DNA of 64,000 nt, from assembly GCF_019263705.2 (NCBI RefSeq), contig NZ_JADQDK010000001.1:4712001-4776000 (forward strand). The letters are read 5' to 3'. This document shows positions 32,214-40,791 of this stretch, piece by piece (within the stretch, counting starts at the first letter, position 1; each line of letters opens with the position of its first letter). The notes below the pieces were generated by a model, which was not told the DNA's origin, did no database searches, and saw only the letters and a program-made list of their open reading frames with translations. The stretch is from Pseudonocardia abyssalis (GTDB taxonomy: Bacteria; Actinomycetota; Actinomycetes; Mycobacteriales; Pseudonocardiaceae). Both the position numbers and the translations under genes were made by a program.

Positions 32214-33050
32214 ATGACGCCTCCGCTCCCGGACGAGCCCGGCCCGCGCAGCTGGTCGCGCGCGTTCGGGGATCTGGGCCAGGGCTGGAAGCAGCGGCCG
32301 CTGTGGGGCTACCTCGGCTGGCAGGACATCAAGCAGCGCTACCGCCGCTCGGTGCTCGGCCCGCTGTGGATCAGCGTCACGATGGCCGTGGTCGCCACCG
32401 CGATGGGCATCCTCTACGGCGCGCTGTTCGGCGAGAACATCGCGACGTTCCTGCCCTACGTCGCCACCGGCCTGCTGATCTGGTACTTCATCAACGGCTG
32501 CATCCTCGAGGGCAGCGAGGTCTTCATCGCCAACGAGGGGCTGATCCGGTTCCTGCCGGCGCCGCTGAGCCTGCACATCTACCGGCTCGTATGGCGACAG
32601 TCGCTGTTCTTCGCGCACAACCTCGTGGTGTGGGTCGCGCTGATCCTGATCTTCCCGCAGCCGCTGAGCTGGTCGCTGCTGCTCGCGATACCGGCCTTCC
32701 TGCTGCTCGTGCTCAACGGCGCGTGGATCTCGATGCTCACCGGCATCATCGCCACCCGCTTCCGCGACATCCCGCCCATCATCGGGAGCCTCGCGCAGCT
32801 GCTGTTCTTCATGACGCCGATCGTGTGGCAGTACGACACGCTGCTGAAGAACCCGGCCGTCGCCGAGCGCGCGCGGATCGCGGAGCTCAACCCGGTCATG
32901 CACTTCGTGGAGATCCTGCGTCAGCCCATGCTCGGCCAGGAGATCGTGTGGCGGCACTGGTACATCGCCGGCGCGATCACCGTGGTCGGGATCGTCGCCG
33001 CGCTGCTCTGCCTGCGGAACTACCGGTCCCGCGTCGCGTACTGGGTCTGA
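32214..33050 (+). CDS. wzm: Galactan ABC exporter permease Wzm (Rv3783-like)
   Basis: A 278-residue ABC-2 permease with about six membrane helices. The conserved LGWQDIKQRYRRSVLGPLWI amphipathic entry, followed by FLPYVATGLLIWYFINGCI and FMTPIVWQYDTLL, is typical of O-antigen/teichoic acid and galactan exporters. With Wzt it should flip the lipid-linked galactan across the membrane for later arabinosylation. I prefer ATG 32214, with GGAGGG four bases upstream; GTG 32169 would add 15 residues. The ATPase gene follows after 10 bp. Confidence 0.93.
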   Translation: MTPPLPDEPGPRSWSRAFGDLGQGWKQRPLWGYLGWQDIKQRYRRSVLGPLWISVTMAVVATAMGILYGALFGENIATFLPYVATGLLIWYFINGCILEGSEVFIANEGLIRFLPAPLSLHIYRLVWRQSLFFAHNLVVWVALILIFPQPLSWSLLLAIPAFLLLVLNGAWISMLTGIIATRFRDIPPIIGSLAQLLFFMTPIVWQYDTLLKNPAVAERARIAELNPVMHFVEILRQPMLGQEIVWRHWYIAGAITVVGIVAALLCLRNYRSRVAYWV

Positions 33051-33060
33051 GGAGCACGCC

Positions 33061-33825
33061 GTGGTCAGCATCGACATCCAGAAGGCCTCCGTCGACTTCC
33101 CCATCTTCGACGCCAAGACCCGCTCGCTGAAGAAGGCCGTCCTCGGCCGCGCGGGCGGGCGGATCGGCACCGACAGCAAGGTCCCGATCATCGAGGCCCT
33201 GCGCGACATCACGCTGTCCCTGCGCAAGGGCGACCGCGTCGCGCTGGTCGGGCACAACGGAGCGGGCAAGTCGACGCTGCTGCGCCTCATGTCCGGCATC
33301 TATGAGCCCACCCGCGGCCGCGCGCGGATCATCGGCAAGGTGGCGCCGGTGTTCGACCTCGCCGTCGGCATGGACCCGGAGATCTCCGGCCTGGAGAACA
33401 TCCTCATCCGCGGCCTGTTCCTCGGGATGACGCGCAAGGAGATGGACGCCCGCGTCGACGACATCGCGGCGTTCACCGAGCTCGGCGACTACCTCGACAT
33501 GCCGCTGCGCACCTACTCCACCGGCATGCGGGTGCGGCTCGCGCTGGGCGTGGTCACCAGCGTCGACCCGGAGATCCTGCTGCTCGACGAGGGCATCGGC
33601 GCGGTCGACTCCGAGTTCCTGGCCAAGGCCCGCGACCGGCTCAAGGAGCTGGTGGAGCGCTCCGGGATGCTCGTGTTCGCGAGCCACTCCGACGAGTTCC
33701 TCGCCGACCTGTGCAGTACGGCGATCTGGATGGAGCACGGCACCATCAAGGAGCACGGCCCGCTGCGCGACGTCCTGCACCACTACAAGGGTCGTGACGT
33801 CCTCGCGGAGATCGAAGCCCGGTGA
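33061..33825 (+). CDS. wzt: Galactan ABC exporter ATPase Wzt (Rv3781-like)
   Basis: A 254-residue ATPase with Walker A GHNGAGKST, signature YSTGMRVRLALG and Walker B EILLLDEGIGA. The YSTGM form of the signature is characteristic of polysaccharide exporters of the Wzt/RfbE group. It lacks the long C-terminal carbohydrate-binding domain of O9a-type Wzt, so export does not need recognition of a capped end. GTG 33061 has GGAG seven bases upstream. Its TGA overlaps a GTG that opens a small frame leading to glfT1. Confidence 0.95.
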   Translation: MVSIDIQKASVDFPIFDAKTRSLKKAVLGRAGGRIGTDSKVPIIEALRDITLSLRKGDRVALVGHNGAGKSTLLRLMSGIYEPTRGRARIIGKVAPVFDLAVGMDPEISGLENILIRGLFLGMTRKEMDARVDDIAAFTELGDYLDMPLRTYSTGMRVRLALGVVTSVDPEILLLDEGIGAVDSEFLAKARDRLKELVERSGMLVFASHSDEFLADLCSTAIWMEHGTIKEHGPLRDVLHHYKGRDVLAEIEAR

Positions 33826-34061
33826 GTTCCCACCCCCCTGCCGGTTCCGAGCCGCCGATCACGCGGGGGGCGGAGCCCGGGACGACCATCCCCGTCGCGA
33901 CTCCGGGCGAAGATCGACGCGTCGGAATGCACAGCAGGCCCCGGCCCGCAGACGGTTCCCCAACGGTGATCATGGGCGGTGACCGGTGCCGGCCCAGGGC
34001 GATGATCGGCGGTTCGGAACGCGCAGCAGGCCCGGCCCCGCTCCCGGTTCCCGAACGGTGA
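33822..34061 (+). CDS. Small low-complexity coupling ORF between wzt and glfT1
   Basis: A 79-residue frame begins at a GTG that overlaps the wzt stop (GTGA) and ends with a TGA two bases before the glfT1 ATG. The sequence is Pro/Gly/Arg-rich without a recognisable domain and includes part of a 92-bp direct repeat. The exact fit between the two genes suggests either a true small gene or a translated leader that couples glfT1 translation to wzt. Chance in GC-rich DNA remains possible. Confidence 0.35.
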   Translation: MSSHPPAGSEPPITRGAEPGTTIPVATPGEDRRVGMHSRPRPADGSPTVIMGGDRCRPRAMIGGSERAAGPAPLPVPER

Positions 34062-34066
34062 TCATG
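33912..34066. repeat. Imperfect 92-bp direct repeat before glfT1
   Basis: Two blocks (about 33912-33974 and 34004-34066) share GATCGRC, TCGGAA, CAGCAGGC, CGGTTCC and AACGGTGATCATG at a constant offset of 92 bp. The second copy ends at the glfT1 start codon, so its initiation region looks duplicated. Confidence 0.7.
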
Positions 34067-35059
34067 CCGATGCCCTCCCGGCCCGGACCCGCTGCCGGCC
34101 CCACTCCCGCCCCTGCGCAGCCCGCCACCGGCACCACGCCCGCCACCGGCCCCTTCGGCCCCGACTCCGTCGTCGCCGTCGTCGTCACGCGGCACCGGGC
34201 GGAACTCCTCACCGAGGCGCTGGCGGTGCTCGCGAAGCAGACCCGTCCCGTCGACCACCTGATCGTCGTCGACAACGGCCCCGACCGGCCGGCGCAGGCC
34301 GTCGTCGAGGCCTGCGGCATCCCGGCCACCTACCTGCCGTCCTGGAACAACCTCGGCGGCGCGGGCGGGTTCGCGCTCGGCATGCTGCGCGCGCTCGCGC
34401 TCGGGGCCGGCTGGATCTGGCTCGCCGACGACGACGGGCGCGCGGCCGACGACACCGTCCTCGCCACCCTGCTCGACCTGGCGCAGCGCCGCGGGCTGGC
34501 CGCCGTCTCCCCCACCGTCGCCGACCTCGACGACCCGGACCGGCTCGCCTTCCCCGTCCGCCGCGGCCTCACGTGGCACAGCTCCCGCGCGGCCCTCGCC
34601 ACCGCAGAGGGGGCCGATCCCGAGCTGCTCACCGGCATCGCGGCGCTGTTCAACGGAGCGCTGTTCCGGGCGTCGACGCTCGACGTCGTCGGGGTGCCCG
34701 ACCTGCGGCTGTTCGTGCGCGGCGACGAGGTGGAGATGCACCGGCGGCTGGTGCGCTCGGGGCTGCCGTTCGGCACCGCGCTGCACGCCGCGTACCTGCA
34801 CCCGGCGGGCCGGCACGAGGACAAGCCGATGCTCGGGGGCCGCCTGCACGCCCGCGACCCCGAGGACGAGGTCAAGCGGTACTACACCTACCGCAACCGC
34901 GGCTACCTGATCTCCCAGCCCGGCATGCGCCGCGTGGGACTGCTGGAGCTGCCCCGCTTCGCCTGGTACTTCCTGGTCACCCGACGCAGCCCGCGCGAGT
35001 TCGCGACGTGGCTGCGGCTGATCCGTCAGGGCCGCGCGGAGCACTTCGAGCGCATCTGA
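34064..35059 (+). CDS. glfT1: Galactofuranosyltransferase GlfT1
   Basis: A 331-residue GT2 enzyme that should add the first galactofuranose residues to the decaprenyl-linked rhamnose-GlcNAc primer, using UDP-Galf at the inner membrane. Features are VVAVVVTRHRAELLTEAL, VVDNG, NNLGGAGGFALG, the D-D-D metal site at 122-124 (WLADDDGRA), RGDEVEMHRRL and FNGALFRAS. A Pro/Ala-rich extension of about 35 residues precedes the domain, unlike the M. tuberculosis protein as I recall it. ATG 34064 lies at the end of the duplicated leader; the ribosome site is poor, consistent with coupling. Confidence 0.93.
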   Translation: MPMPSRPGPAAGPTPAPAQPATGTTPATGPFGPDSVVAVVVTRHRAELLTEALAVLAKQTRPVDHLIVVDNGPDRPAQAVVEACGIPATYLPSWNNLGGAGGFALGMLRALALGAGWIWLADDDGRAADDTVLATLLDLAQRRGLAAVSPTVADLDDPDRLAFPVRRGLTWHSSRAALATAEGADPELLTGIAALFNGALFRASTLDVVGVPDLRLFVRGDEVEMHRRLVRSGLPFGTALHAAYLHPAGRHEDKPMLGGRLHARDPEDEVKRYYTYRNRGYLISQPGMRRVGLLELPRFAWYFLVTRRSPREFATWLRLIRQGRAEHFERI

Positions 35060-35248
35060 GCGTCACCTCCCTGCAAGGTGGTCGTAACACAACCTAGCTA
35101 CTCCAGGTAGTCGAATGCCGGGCAGGCACACGGTGGAGTGGCAGTTCGAATCCTGTCGTACCCCGATCGAGTTGACCATTTCGTGACACTCGTACTCGCC
35201 GGACACTGACGTCGCGGCGGATCCAGGACCGAACGCAGGGCATTCCCC

Positions 35249-36490
35249 ATGACCTTCCTGGCCGGCGCATCCGAGCACTGGCAGCTCTTCCTCCCGATCG
35301 GCATCATCGGTGCGATCTCGTGGACCGTCTGGCTGGTCCGCAAGGTCATGTCGGCCCGGTACAGCCCGCTGGTCAACGACTTCCGGACGACCACATCTGT
35401 GGTGGTCCCGTCGTTCCACGAGGATCCCGACGTACTGGAGCGCTGCCTGGACACCTGGCTCGACCAGGGTCCGAACGAGGTCATCGTCGTGCTCGACGTG
35501 GCCGACGTCGAGGCTCGGGACCGGCTGATGGCCCGCCGCGACCGGCGGATCCACGTGATGATGTTCCGGCACGAGGGCAAGCGCTCGGCCCTCGGTGTGG
35601 GCATCCGGGCCGCGAAGCACGACGTGCTGGTGCTCACCGACTCCGACACGGCATGGGAGCCCGGCCTGCTCGACGCGGTGCAGATGCCGTTCGTGGACCC
35701 GGCCGTCGGCGCCGTCGGCACCCGGCAGAACGTGTTCGAGCCGCACAGCTCGATCTGGCGCCGCGTCGCCGACTGGATCATCGACCTGCGCTACCTGGAC
35801 TACGTGCCCGCGACGGCGCGCCGGGGCGGGGTCGTGTGCCTGTCCGGGCGCACCGCGGCCTACCGGCGCTCGGCGGTCATGCCGGTGCTGGCCAACGTCG
35901 AGCACGAGTACTTCCTCGGCCGGCGCTGCGTCGCCGGTGACGACGGCCGCCTCACCTGGCTGGTACTCGCCCAGGGCTACCGCACCGAGCACCAGGACTC
36001 CGCGCGGGCGCTGTCGATGTTCCCCGCGACGTTCAAGGCGTTCTGCAAGCAGCGCGTGCGTTGGAGCCGCAACTCCTACCGCTGCTACCTGACCGCCGTG
36101 TACCAGGGCTGGCTGTGGCGCCAGCCGCTGATCAGCCAGCTCACCGTGTTCCAGATCCTGTTCACGCCGGTGACGATGTTCGCCGCCGTCTACTACGTGG
36201 CCGCCGCGTTCACGAGCCCGCAGCGCAACCTGGCCGTCGCGCTCGGGATCCTGTGGCTGTTCGTCGGCCGCGCCATCCGCTCGTACTCCCACCTGCGCCG
36301 CAAGCCGGCCGATCTGCTGATCCTCCCGCTGGTCACGCTCGTGATCATGATGGTGGCGCTGCCGATCAAGACGTGGGCGTTCGTGACCATGAACAAGCAG
36401 GGCTGGCTGACCCGGCACGCCGACCAGATCGGTGGCGAGGGCCAGGACGAGGCCAGCCTGACGACGGGGGACGCCCATGGCCGCGCCTGA
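35249..36490 (+). CDS. Processive membrane glycosyltransferase (GT2, Alg8/HAS-like)
   Basis: A 413-residue polysaccharide synthase with an N-terminal helix (about 10-32), a cytosolic GT2 domain and about four C-terminal helices (about 290-385). The UDP-sugar and metal motifs are VVVPSFHEDPDVL, LTDSDTAW, the acceptor region EHEYFLGRR and GDDGRLTW, and the processivity motif QRVRW (KQRVRWSRNSYRCYL). The plan matches hyaluronan, cellulose and alginate (Alg8) synthases. Its reading frame overlaps the next gene by 14 bp. With UDP-glucose dehydrogenase in the operon, a GlcA-containing polymer is the best guess; the sugar is not proven. Confidence 0.88.
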   Translation: MTFLAGASEHWQLFLPIGIIGAISWTVWLVRKVMSARYSPLVNDFRTTTSVVVPSFHEDPDVLERCLDTWLDQGPNEVIVVLDVADVEARDRLMARRDRRIHVMMFRHEGKRSALGVGIRAAKHDVLVLTDSDTAWEPGLLDAVQMPFVDPAVGAVGTRQNVFEPHSSIWRRVADWIIDLRYLDYVPATARRGGVVCLSGRTAAYRRSAVMPVLANVEHEYFLGRRCVAGDDGRLTWLVLAQGYRTEHQDSARALSMFPATFKAFCKQRVRWSRNSYRCYLTAVYQGWLWRQPLISQLTVFQILFTPVTMFAAVYYVAAAFTSPQRNLAVALGILWLFVGRAIRSYSHLRRKPADLLILPLVTLVIMMVALPIKTWAFVTMNKQGWLTRHADQIGGEGQDEASLTTGDAHGRA

Positions 36491-38405
36491 TCCATCCGAC
36501 GCCGACAGACCCGGGGCCGACCCGACGCGCGGCAGACGCAGGTTGCTCACCGTGCTGACGGTGGGCGTGACGCTCGCGGGAATCGTGGGCACCGTGGTGC
36601 TCGACCGCCCGCCGGCCGCCCCGACGGCCTCGGTCGTCGCGGCCCCCGACGTCGTCCCCGACGTCGACGCCTCCCCGGACGCCACCTCGCTCGCGGTCGA
36701 CGCCGCGGGTGACGCCCAGGCCCGCGTCGTCACCGCGGAGGACGACCGCGTCTACGCGATCGTCAGCGAGTCCCCCGGCACCGCGACGCCGTACGAGTTC
36801 CCCGCCGTGGCGCCCTCCATCGTGCCGACGGTCGTCCTCACCCCCCGCGACCGTCCGTACGACCTGCCCGCGCTGGAGCGCCTCGGCGCCGCGCAGCGCC
36901 TCGACGACGGCGACTGGATGATCACCCGGTCGGTCCTCGTCGGCCGCGACGCCGTGCTGCGGATCGAGGCCCCGGGCGGCACGCTGCGGATGGCCAGCGG
37001 CACCGCCGGGTTCGCGTCGCTGATCGCGTTCAAGGGCACGCTGACGATCGGCGGGGCGCCCGGCGCACCCCTGACGGTCACGAGCTGGGACCCGGCCGCC
37101 GGCGCCGTCGACACCGCTCTCGACGACGGGCGGTCCTACCTGCGCAGCGTCGGCGGCCGCCTGGACCTGGCCCACGTCCAGGCCTCCGAACTCGGGTTCT
37201 GGAGCGGCCGCACCGGCGGCGTCGCGTGGACCGGCGGCGCGGGCGAGCCCGGGCGCGGCTCGGCCACCGCCACCACGGTCGACCGCAGCCACTACGGCAT
37301 GTTCACCAGCCGGGTCGACGACCTGACGATCAACGGCGGCGCCGTGCGCGACAACGCGGCGGACGGCCTGCTGGTGCACCGCGAGTCGGCCGGGGTCACC
37401 GTCCGCGAGCTGGAGGCCACCGGGAACGCCCGGCACGGCGTCGCGGTCTCGGCCGGCACGGAGCGGATCCTGCTCTCCGGCGTCACCGCGAACGGCAACC
37501 GCGGCACCGGTATCCGCCTGGACGGCGCGGCACTGGCCGCGAGCGCGTCGGCGGGCGGCGCGAGCACGGCCCCGGGCCGCGGGTTCACCGTGGAGCGCTC
37601 GACCGTCACCGGCAACGGCGACGTCGGCATCCTGGCCGCCGGGAACGCGGGGCTGGTCCTGCGCGACAACACCGTCTCCGGCAGCCCCGACGGCATCGTC
37701 GTACGCGGCACCGCGGCCGCCCCGGAGCTGACCGGCAACACCGTCTCCGCCGACGGGTTCGGCATCGCGCTGCGCGACGGCGTCGGGGACGCACAGCTCA
37801 CCGGCAACACCGTGGGCGCCTCGACGGTCGCCGTCCAGGTCGCCGACGCCGCCGCGACGCTCCGCGGCAACACCGTCGACGGGGCCGCGCGGTACGCGGT
37901 GTCGCTGGTCGGCGCCGTCGACGGGTCCGTCGTGGAGACCAACCGGCTCGCCGGGCGCGGACCGGCGGCGATCGACGTCAACCGGGTCGGGCTCGGCTCG
38001 AACGTGGCCATCAACGGCAACGACGAGTCGGCCTGGACCCTCGACCGCGACGACGTCGCCTACTGGACCGCCTACGTCGTCGACCACCCGCTGATCCTGC
38101 TCTGGCTGCTCATCCTGCTGCTGCCGGTCATCGCGCAGCTGCGGGCGCGGCGCCGGAACCGGGCCGGGGAGCGGATCCACCCGTACGCGCACGTGCCGCC
38201 GGGCCCGGCCACGGCCTCGCTCACCCCCGTCGACCGGATCGCCCTGGCCCGGGCCGTCGCCGCGGCCGGGCGCACGACCTCGCGCCCCGGGCACCCGCCG
38301 GTGCCGCCGCACCGCGTCGCCCCGCCCGCCGACCTGACCGAGACGACCACCCTGATGCCGGTCACGCGCGTCACGATCGTCTCCGGCGACGGGTCGACGC
38401 CGTGA
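36477..38405 (+). CDS. Doubly membrane-anchored beta-helix protein (AlgG-like fold)
   Basis: A 642-residue protein with an N-terminal helix (about 22-42), a linker, and a right-handed parallel beta-helix of many turns (about 150-520: repeated G-N-x-V, for example GVTANGNRGTGIRL, STVTGNGDVGILA, LTGNTVSADGFGIAL). A second helix follows (about 538-555, LILLWLLILLLPVIAQL), then a basic Pro-rich cytosolic tail. Beta-helices of this NosD/AlgG type include uronate epimerases and lyases. Two anchors would hold it beside the synthase, outside the membrane. No catalytic residues can be assigned with confidence. Confidence 0.8.
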   Translation: MAAPDPSDADRPGADPTRGRRRLLTVLTVGVTLAGIVGTVVLDRPPAAPTASVVAAPDVVPDVDASPDATSLAVDAAGDAQARVVTAEDDRVYAIVSESPGTATPYEFPAVAPSIVPTVVLTPRDRPYDLPALERLGAAQRLDDGDWMITRSVLVGRDAVLRIEAPGGTLRMASGTAGFASLIAFKGTLTIGGAPGAPLTVTSWDPAAGAVDTALDDGRSYLRSVGGRLDLAHVQASELGFWSGRTGGVAWTGGAGEPGRGSATATTVDRSHYGMFTSRVDDLTINGGAVRDNAADGLLVHRESAGVTVRELEATGNARHGVAVSAGTERILLSGVTANGNRGTGIRLDGAALAASASAGGASTAPGRGFTVERSTVTGNGDVGILAAGNAGLVLRDNTVSGSPDGIVVRGTAAAPELTGNTVSADGFGIALRDGVGDAQLTGNTVGASTVAVQVADAAATLRGNTVDGAARYAVSLVGAVDGSVVETNRLAGRGPAAIDVNRVGLGSNVAINGNDESAWTLDRDDVAYWTAYVVDHPLILLWLLILLLPVIAQLRARRRNRAGERIHPYAHVPPGPATASLTPVDRIALARAVAAAGRTTSRPGHPPVPPHRVAPPADLTETTTLMPVTRVTIVSGDGSTP

Positions 38406-39382
38406 GACGGATCCTCCTGGCCGGGGCCCTGCTCGTCCTCGCGGCCTGCAGTGCCCCGGCCCCGCTCCCGGTGGCCCCCGCGCCGATCACCGCCACCGGG
38501 GACTGCGCGGGCGGCGTGCCCGTGGCCGACGGCGACGAGCTCATCGAGGCGCTCGCCGGTGCCCACCCGGGAACGGTGATCGCGCTCGCGCCGGGGACCT
38601 ACCGCGGCAACTTCGTCGCCCGCACCACCGGCACCCCCGACGCCCCGATCACGCTGTGCGGCCCGCGCGAGGCGGTGCTCGACGGCGGCCCGGTCGACGG
38701 CGACTACACGCTGCACCTCGACGGCGTCGCCCACTGGCAGCTGCGCGGGTTCACCGTGCGCGGCGGTCAGAAGGGTGTGATGGTCGACGGGGGTCAGCGC
38801 GTTCTCCTCGACGGGCTGCTCGTCGAGGGCACGGGCGACGAGGCGGTGCACCTGCGCAGGCACAGCAGCGACAACGTGGTGCGCGGCCTGACGATCCGCG
38901 ACACCGGCCTGCGCCGCGACAAGTTCGGCGAGGGCATCTACGTGGGCAGCGCCGAGAGCAACTGGTGCGAGCTGACCGGCTGCGAGCCCGACCGCAGCGA
39001 CCGCAACACCATCGAGGACAACACCATCTCCGGCACGACGTCGGAGTCGGTGGACATCAAGGAGGGCACCACCGGTGGTCTCCTGCGCGGCAACCGTTTC
39101 GACGGTGCCGGGATGACGGCAGCTGACGCCTGGGTGAACGTCAAGGGCAACGGCTGGACCATCGCCGGCAACACGGGTATCGACAGTCCCGAGGACGGCT
39201 TCCAGGTGTTCGAGATCCTCGACGGATGGGGTCTGGACAACACGTTCACGGGGAACACCGCCACCGTCAACGCCGACGGGTACGCCTTCAACATCACACG
39301 CAACGACGAACGCAACCGCGTCTCGTGCGACAACACCGCCACGGGTGCCGGCAAGGGCCTGACGCGCGCCGCCTGTACCTGA
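38402..39382 (+). CDS. Beta-helix lipoprotein, polysaccharide lyase/epimerase-like
   Basis: A 326-residue protein. The signal peptide MRRILLAGALLVLAAC ends in a lipobox with Cys16. The mature part starts with a PL6/chondroitinase-B-like entry (VADGDELIEALAGAHPGTVI, TYRGNFVARTTGTPDAPITL, GPREAVLDGG) and beta-helix turns with the block GDEAVHLRRHSSDNVVRGL, GEGIYVGSAESNW and SVDIKEGTTGGLLRGN. Similar proteins bind or cleave uronate polymers. Its start overlaps the previous stop (GTGA). The protein is a paralog of the gene at 40792. Confidence 0.82.
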   Translation: MRRILLAGALLVLAACSAPAPLPVAPAPITATGDCAGGVPVADGDELIEALAGAHPGTVIALAPGTYRGNFVARTTGTPDAPITLCGPREAVLDGGPVDGDYTLHLDGVAHWQLRGFTVRGGQKGVMVDGGQRVLLDGLLVEGTGDEAVHLRRHSSDNVVRGLTIRDTGLRRDKFGEGIYVGSAESNWCELTGCEPDRSDRNTIEDNTISGTTSESVDIKEGTTGGLLRGNRFDGAGMTAADAWVNVKGNGWTIAGNTGIDSPEDGFQVFEILDGWGLDNTFTGNTATVNADGYAFNITRNDERNRVSCDNTATGAGKGLTRAACT

Positions 39383-39400
39383 CAACCCTGGGGAGACACC

Positions 39401-40699
39401 GTGTTCGCACGACGGATCGCAGTGATCGGCACCGGCTACGTCGGCCTGACGACGGGAGCGTGCCTCGCGTCGCTCGGGCACCACGTCGTCTGCGCCGACA
39501 TCGACGAGGCCAAGGTCGCCCGGCTGCGCGCCGGCGAGGTCGGCATCCTCGAGCCGGGGCTCCCCGAGCTCGTGGCGGAGGGCATGGCGGCGGGCCGGCT
39601 CAGCTTCGTGCTCGGCGCGACCACCGCCGTCACGCAGGAGGCGGGCGCGGAGATCGTGTTCCTCTGCGTCCCGACGCCGATGGGCGAGGGCGGGGCGGCG
39701 GACCTCGCGGCCGTGCAGGCCGTCACCGACGAGGTGCGCGACCTGCTGGCCCCCGGCTGCGTCGTGGTGAACAAGTCGACTGTGCCCGTGGGCACCGCGA
39801 CCACGACGCTGCGGATGCTCGGGCGCTCCGACGTCGCCGTCGTGTCCAACCCGGAGTTCCTGCGCGAGGGCAGCGCGGTGCACGACTTCCTCAACCCCGA
39901 CCGGATCGTCGTCGGCAGCGACTCGCAGGAGGCGGCCGAGCGCGTCGCCGCGCTGTACTCCCGGCTGGGCGCGCCGACGCAGCTCACCGACGCGGCGAGC
40001 GCGGAGATGGTCAAGTACGCGGCCAACTGCTTCCTCGCGATGAAGCTGTCCTACGTCAACTCCCTCGCCGACCTGTGCGAGCGCCTCGGGGCCGACGTCC
40101 TCGAGGTCACCGAGGGCATGGGCTACGACAAGCGGATCGGGCAGACGTTCCTCTCACCCGGGCCGGGCTGGGGCGGCTCGTGCTTCCCCAAGGACACCAA
40201 CGCGCTGCTGCAGATCGCCGACGCGGCCGGCATGGACTTCGAGCTGGTGCGCGCGAGCCTCAACGTCAACGCCGCGACGCGTGCGCTCGTCGTCGACAAG
40301 GTGCGGGTCGCGGTCGGCGGGTCACTGGCGGGCGCGCGGATCGGGCTGCTCGGGCTGACGTTCAAGGCCGGCACCGACGACCTGCGCGACTCCCCCGCGC
40401 TCGCCGTGGCGGACCTGCTCGCCGCCGAGGGCGCGATCCTCACCGGCTACGACCCGGCCCACGCCGTCGGCGTGCCCGGGATGACCGATGCCGTCGAGGT
40501 CGTCGACGACCCGCTGGCCGCCGCCAAGGACGCCGCCGCACTCGTCGTGCTCACCGACTGGCCGCAGTTCCGGACGCTGGACTGGGCCGCGCTGGGCGGG
40601 GTCGCGGCGGTGTCGATGGTCGTCGACGCCCGCAACCTGCTCGACGCCGACATCCTGCGCCGGGCCGGCTTCACCTGGATCGGCCTCGGTCGGGGCTGA
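39401..40699 (+). CDS. ugd: UDP-glucose 6-dehydrogenase
   Basis: A 432-residue enzyme that oxidises UDP-glucose twice with NAD+ to UDP-glucuronate. Motifs are IAVIGTGYVGLTTGACLASLG (NAD site, split here as GTGYVG within it), CVPTPMGEGGAAD, NKSTVPVGT, NPEFLREGSAV, and the catalytic Cys261 in GGSCFPKDTNAL; FKAGTDDLRDSPA lies in the C-terminal domain. GTG 39401 has a GGGGAG site. AlgD, the alginate donor-forming enzyme, belongs to the same superfamily. The place inside the synthase and beta-helix operon indicates supply of uronate for that polymer. Confidence 0.95.
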   Translation: MFARRIAVIGTGYVGLTTGACLASLGHHVVCADIDEAKVARLRAGEVGILEPGLPELVAEGMAAGRLSFVLGATTAVTQEAGAEIVFLCVPTPMGEGGAADLAAVQAVTDEVRDLLAPGCVVVNKSTVPVGTATTTLRMLGRSDVAVVSNPEFLREGSAVHDFLNPDRIVVGSDSQEAAERVAALYSRLGAPTQLTDAASAEMVKYAANCFLAMKLSYVNSLADLCERLGADVLEVTEGMGYDKRIGQTFLSPGPGWGGSCFPKDTNALLQIADAAGMDFELVRASLNVNAATRALVVDKVRVAVGGSLAGARIGLLGLTFKAGTDDLRDSPALAVADLLAAEGAILTGYDPAHAVGVPGMTDAVEVVDDPLAAAKDAAALVVLTDWPQFRTLDWAALGGVAAVSMVVDARNLLDADILRRAGFTWIGLGRG

Positions 40700-40715
40700 T
40701 CTTCACGGACGGTGC

Positions 40716-40745
40716 ACATCCCACCCCCGATCGGGGGCGGGATGT
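40716..40745. promoter_or_regulatory. 30-bp palindrome after ugd
   Basis: ACATCCCACCCCCGA and TCGGGGGCGGGATGT form a loop-less 15+15 inverted repeat with one mismatch, 17 bp after the ugd stop and 47 bp before the next start. It may be a terminator for the upstream genes or an operator for the following beta-helix gene. Confidence 0.5.
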
Positions 40746-40791
40746 CCCGTTCCGACCCACCCCCGGGGGCACCTGGGGCACCATCCGTCAC

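Noticed and set aside
33746..35044. 432-codon minus-strand frame opposite glfT1
   Set aside because: Gly/Arg/Ala-rich shadow of the glfT1 coding sequence.
35100..35170. tRNA-like T-arm (GGCAG-TTCGAATC-CTGTC) before the GT2 gene
   Set aside because: No acceptor, D or anticodon arms can be paired around it, so it is not a tRNA; it may be a chance match or an old fragment.
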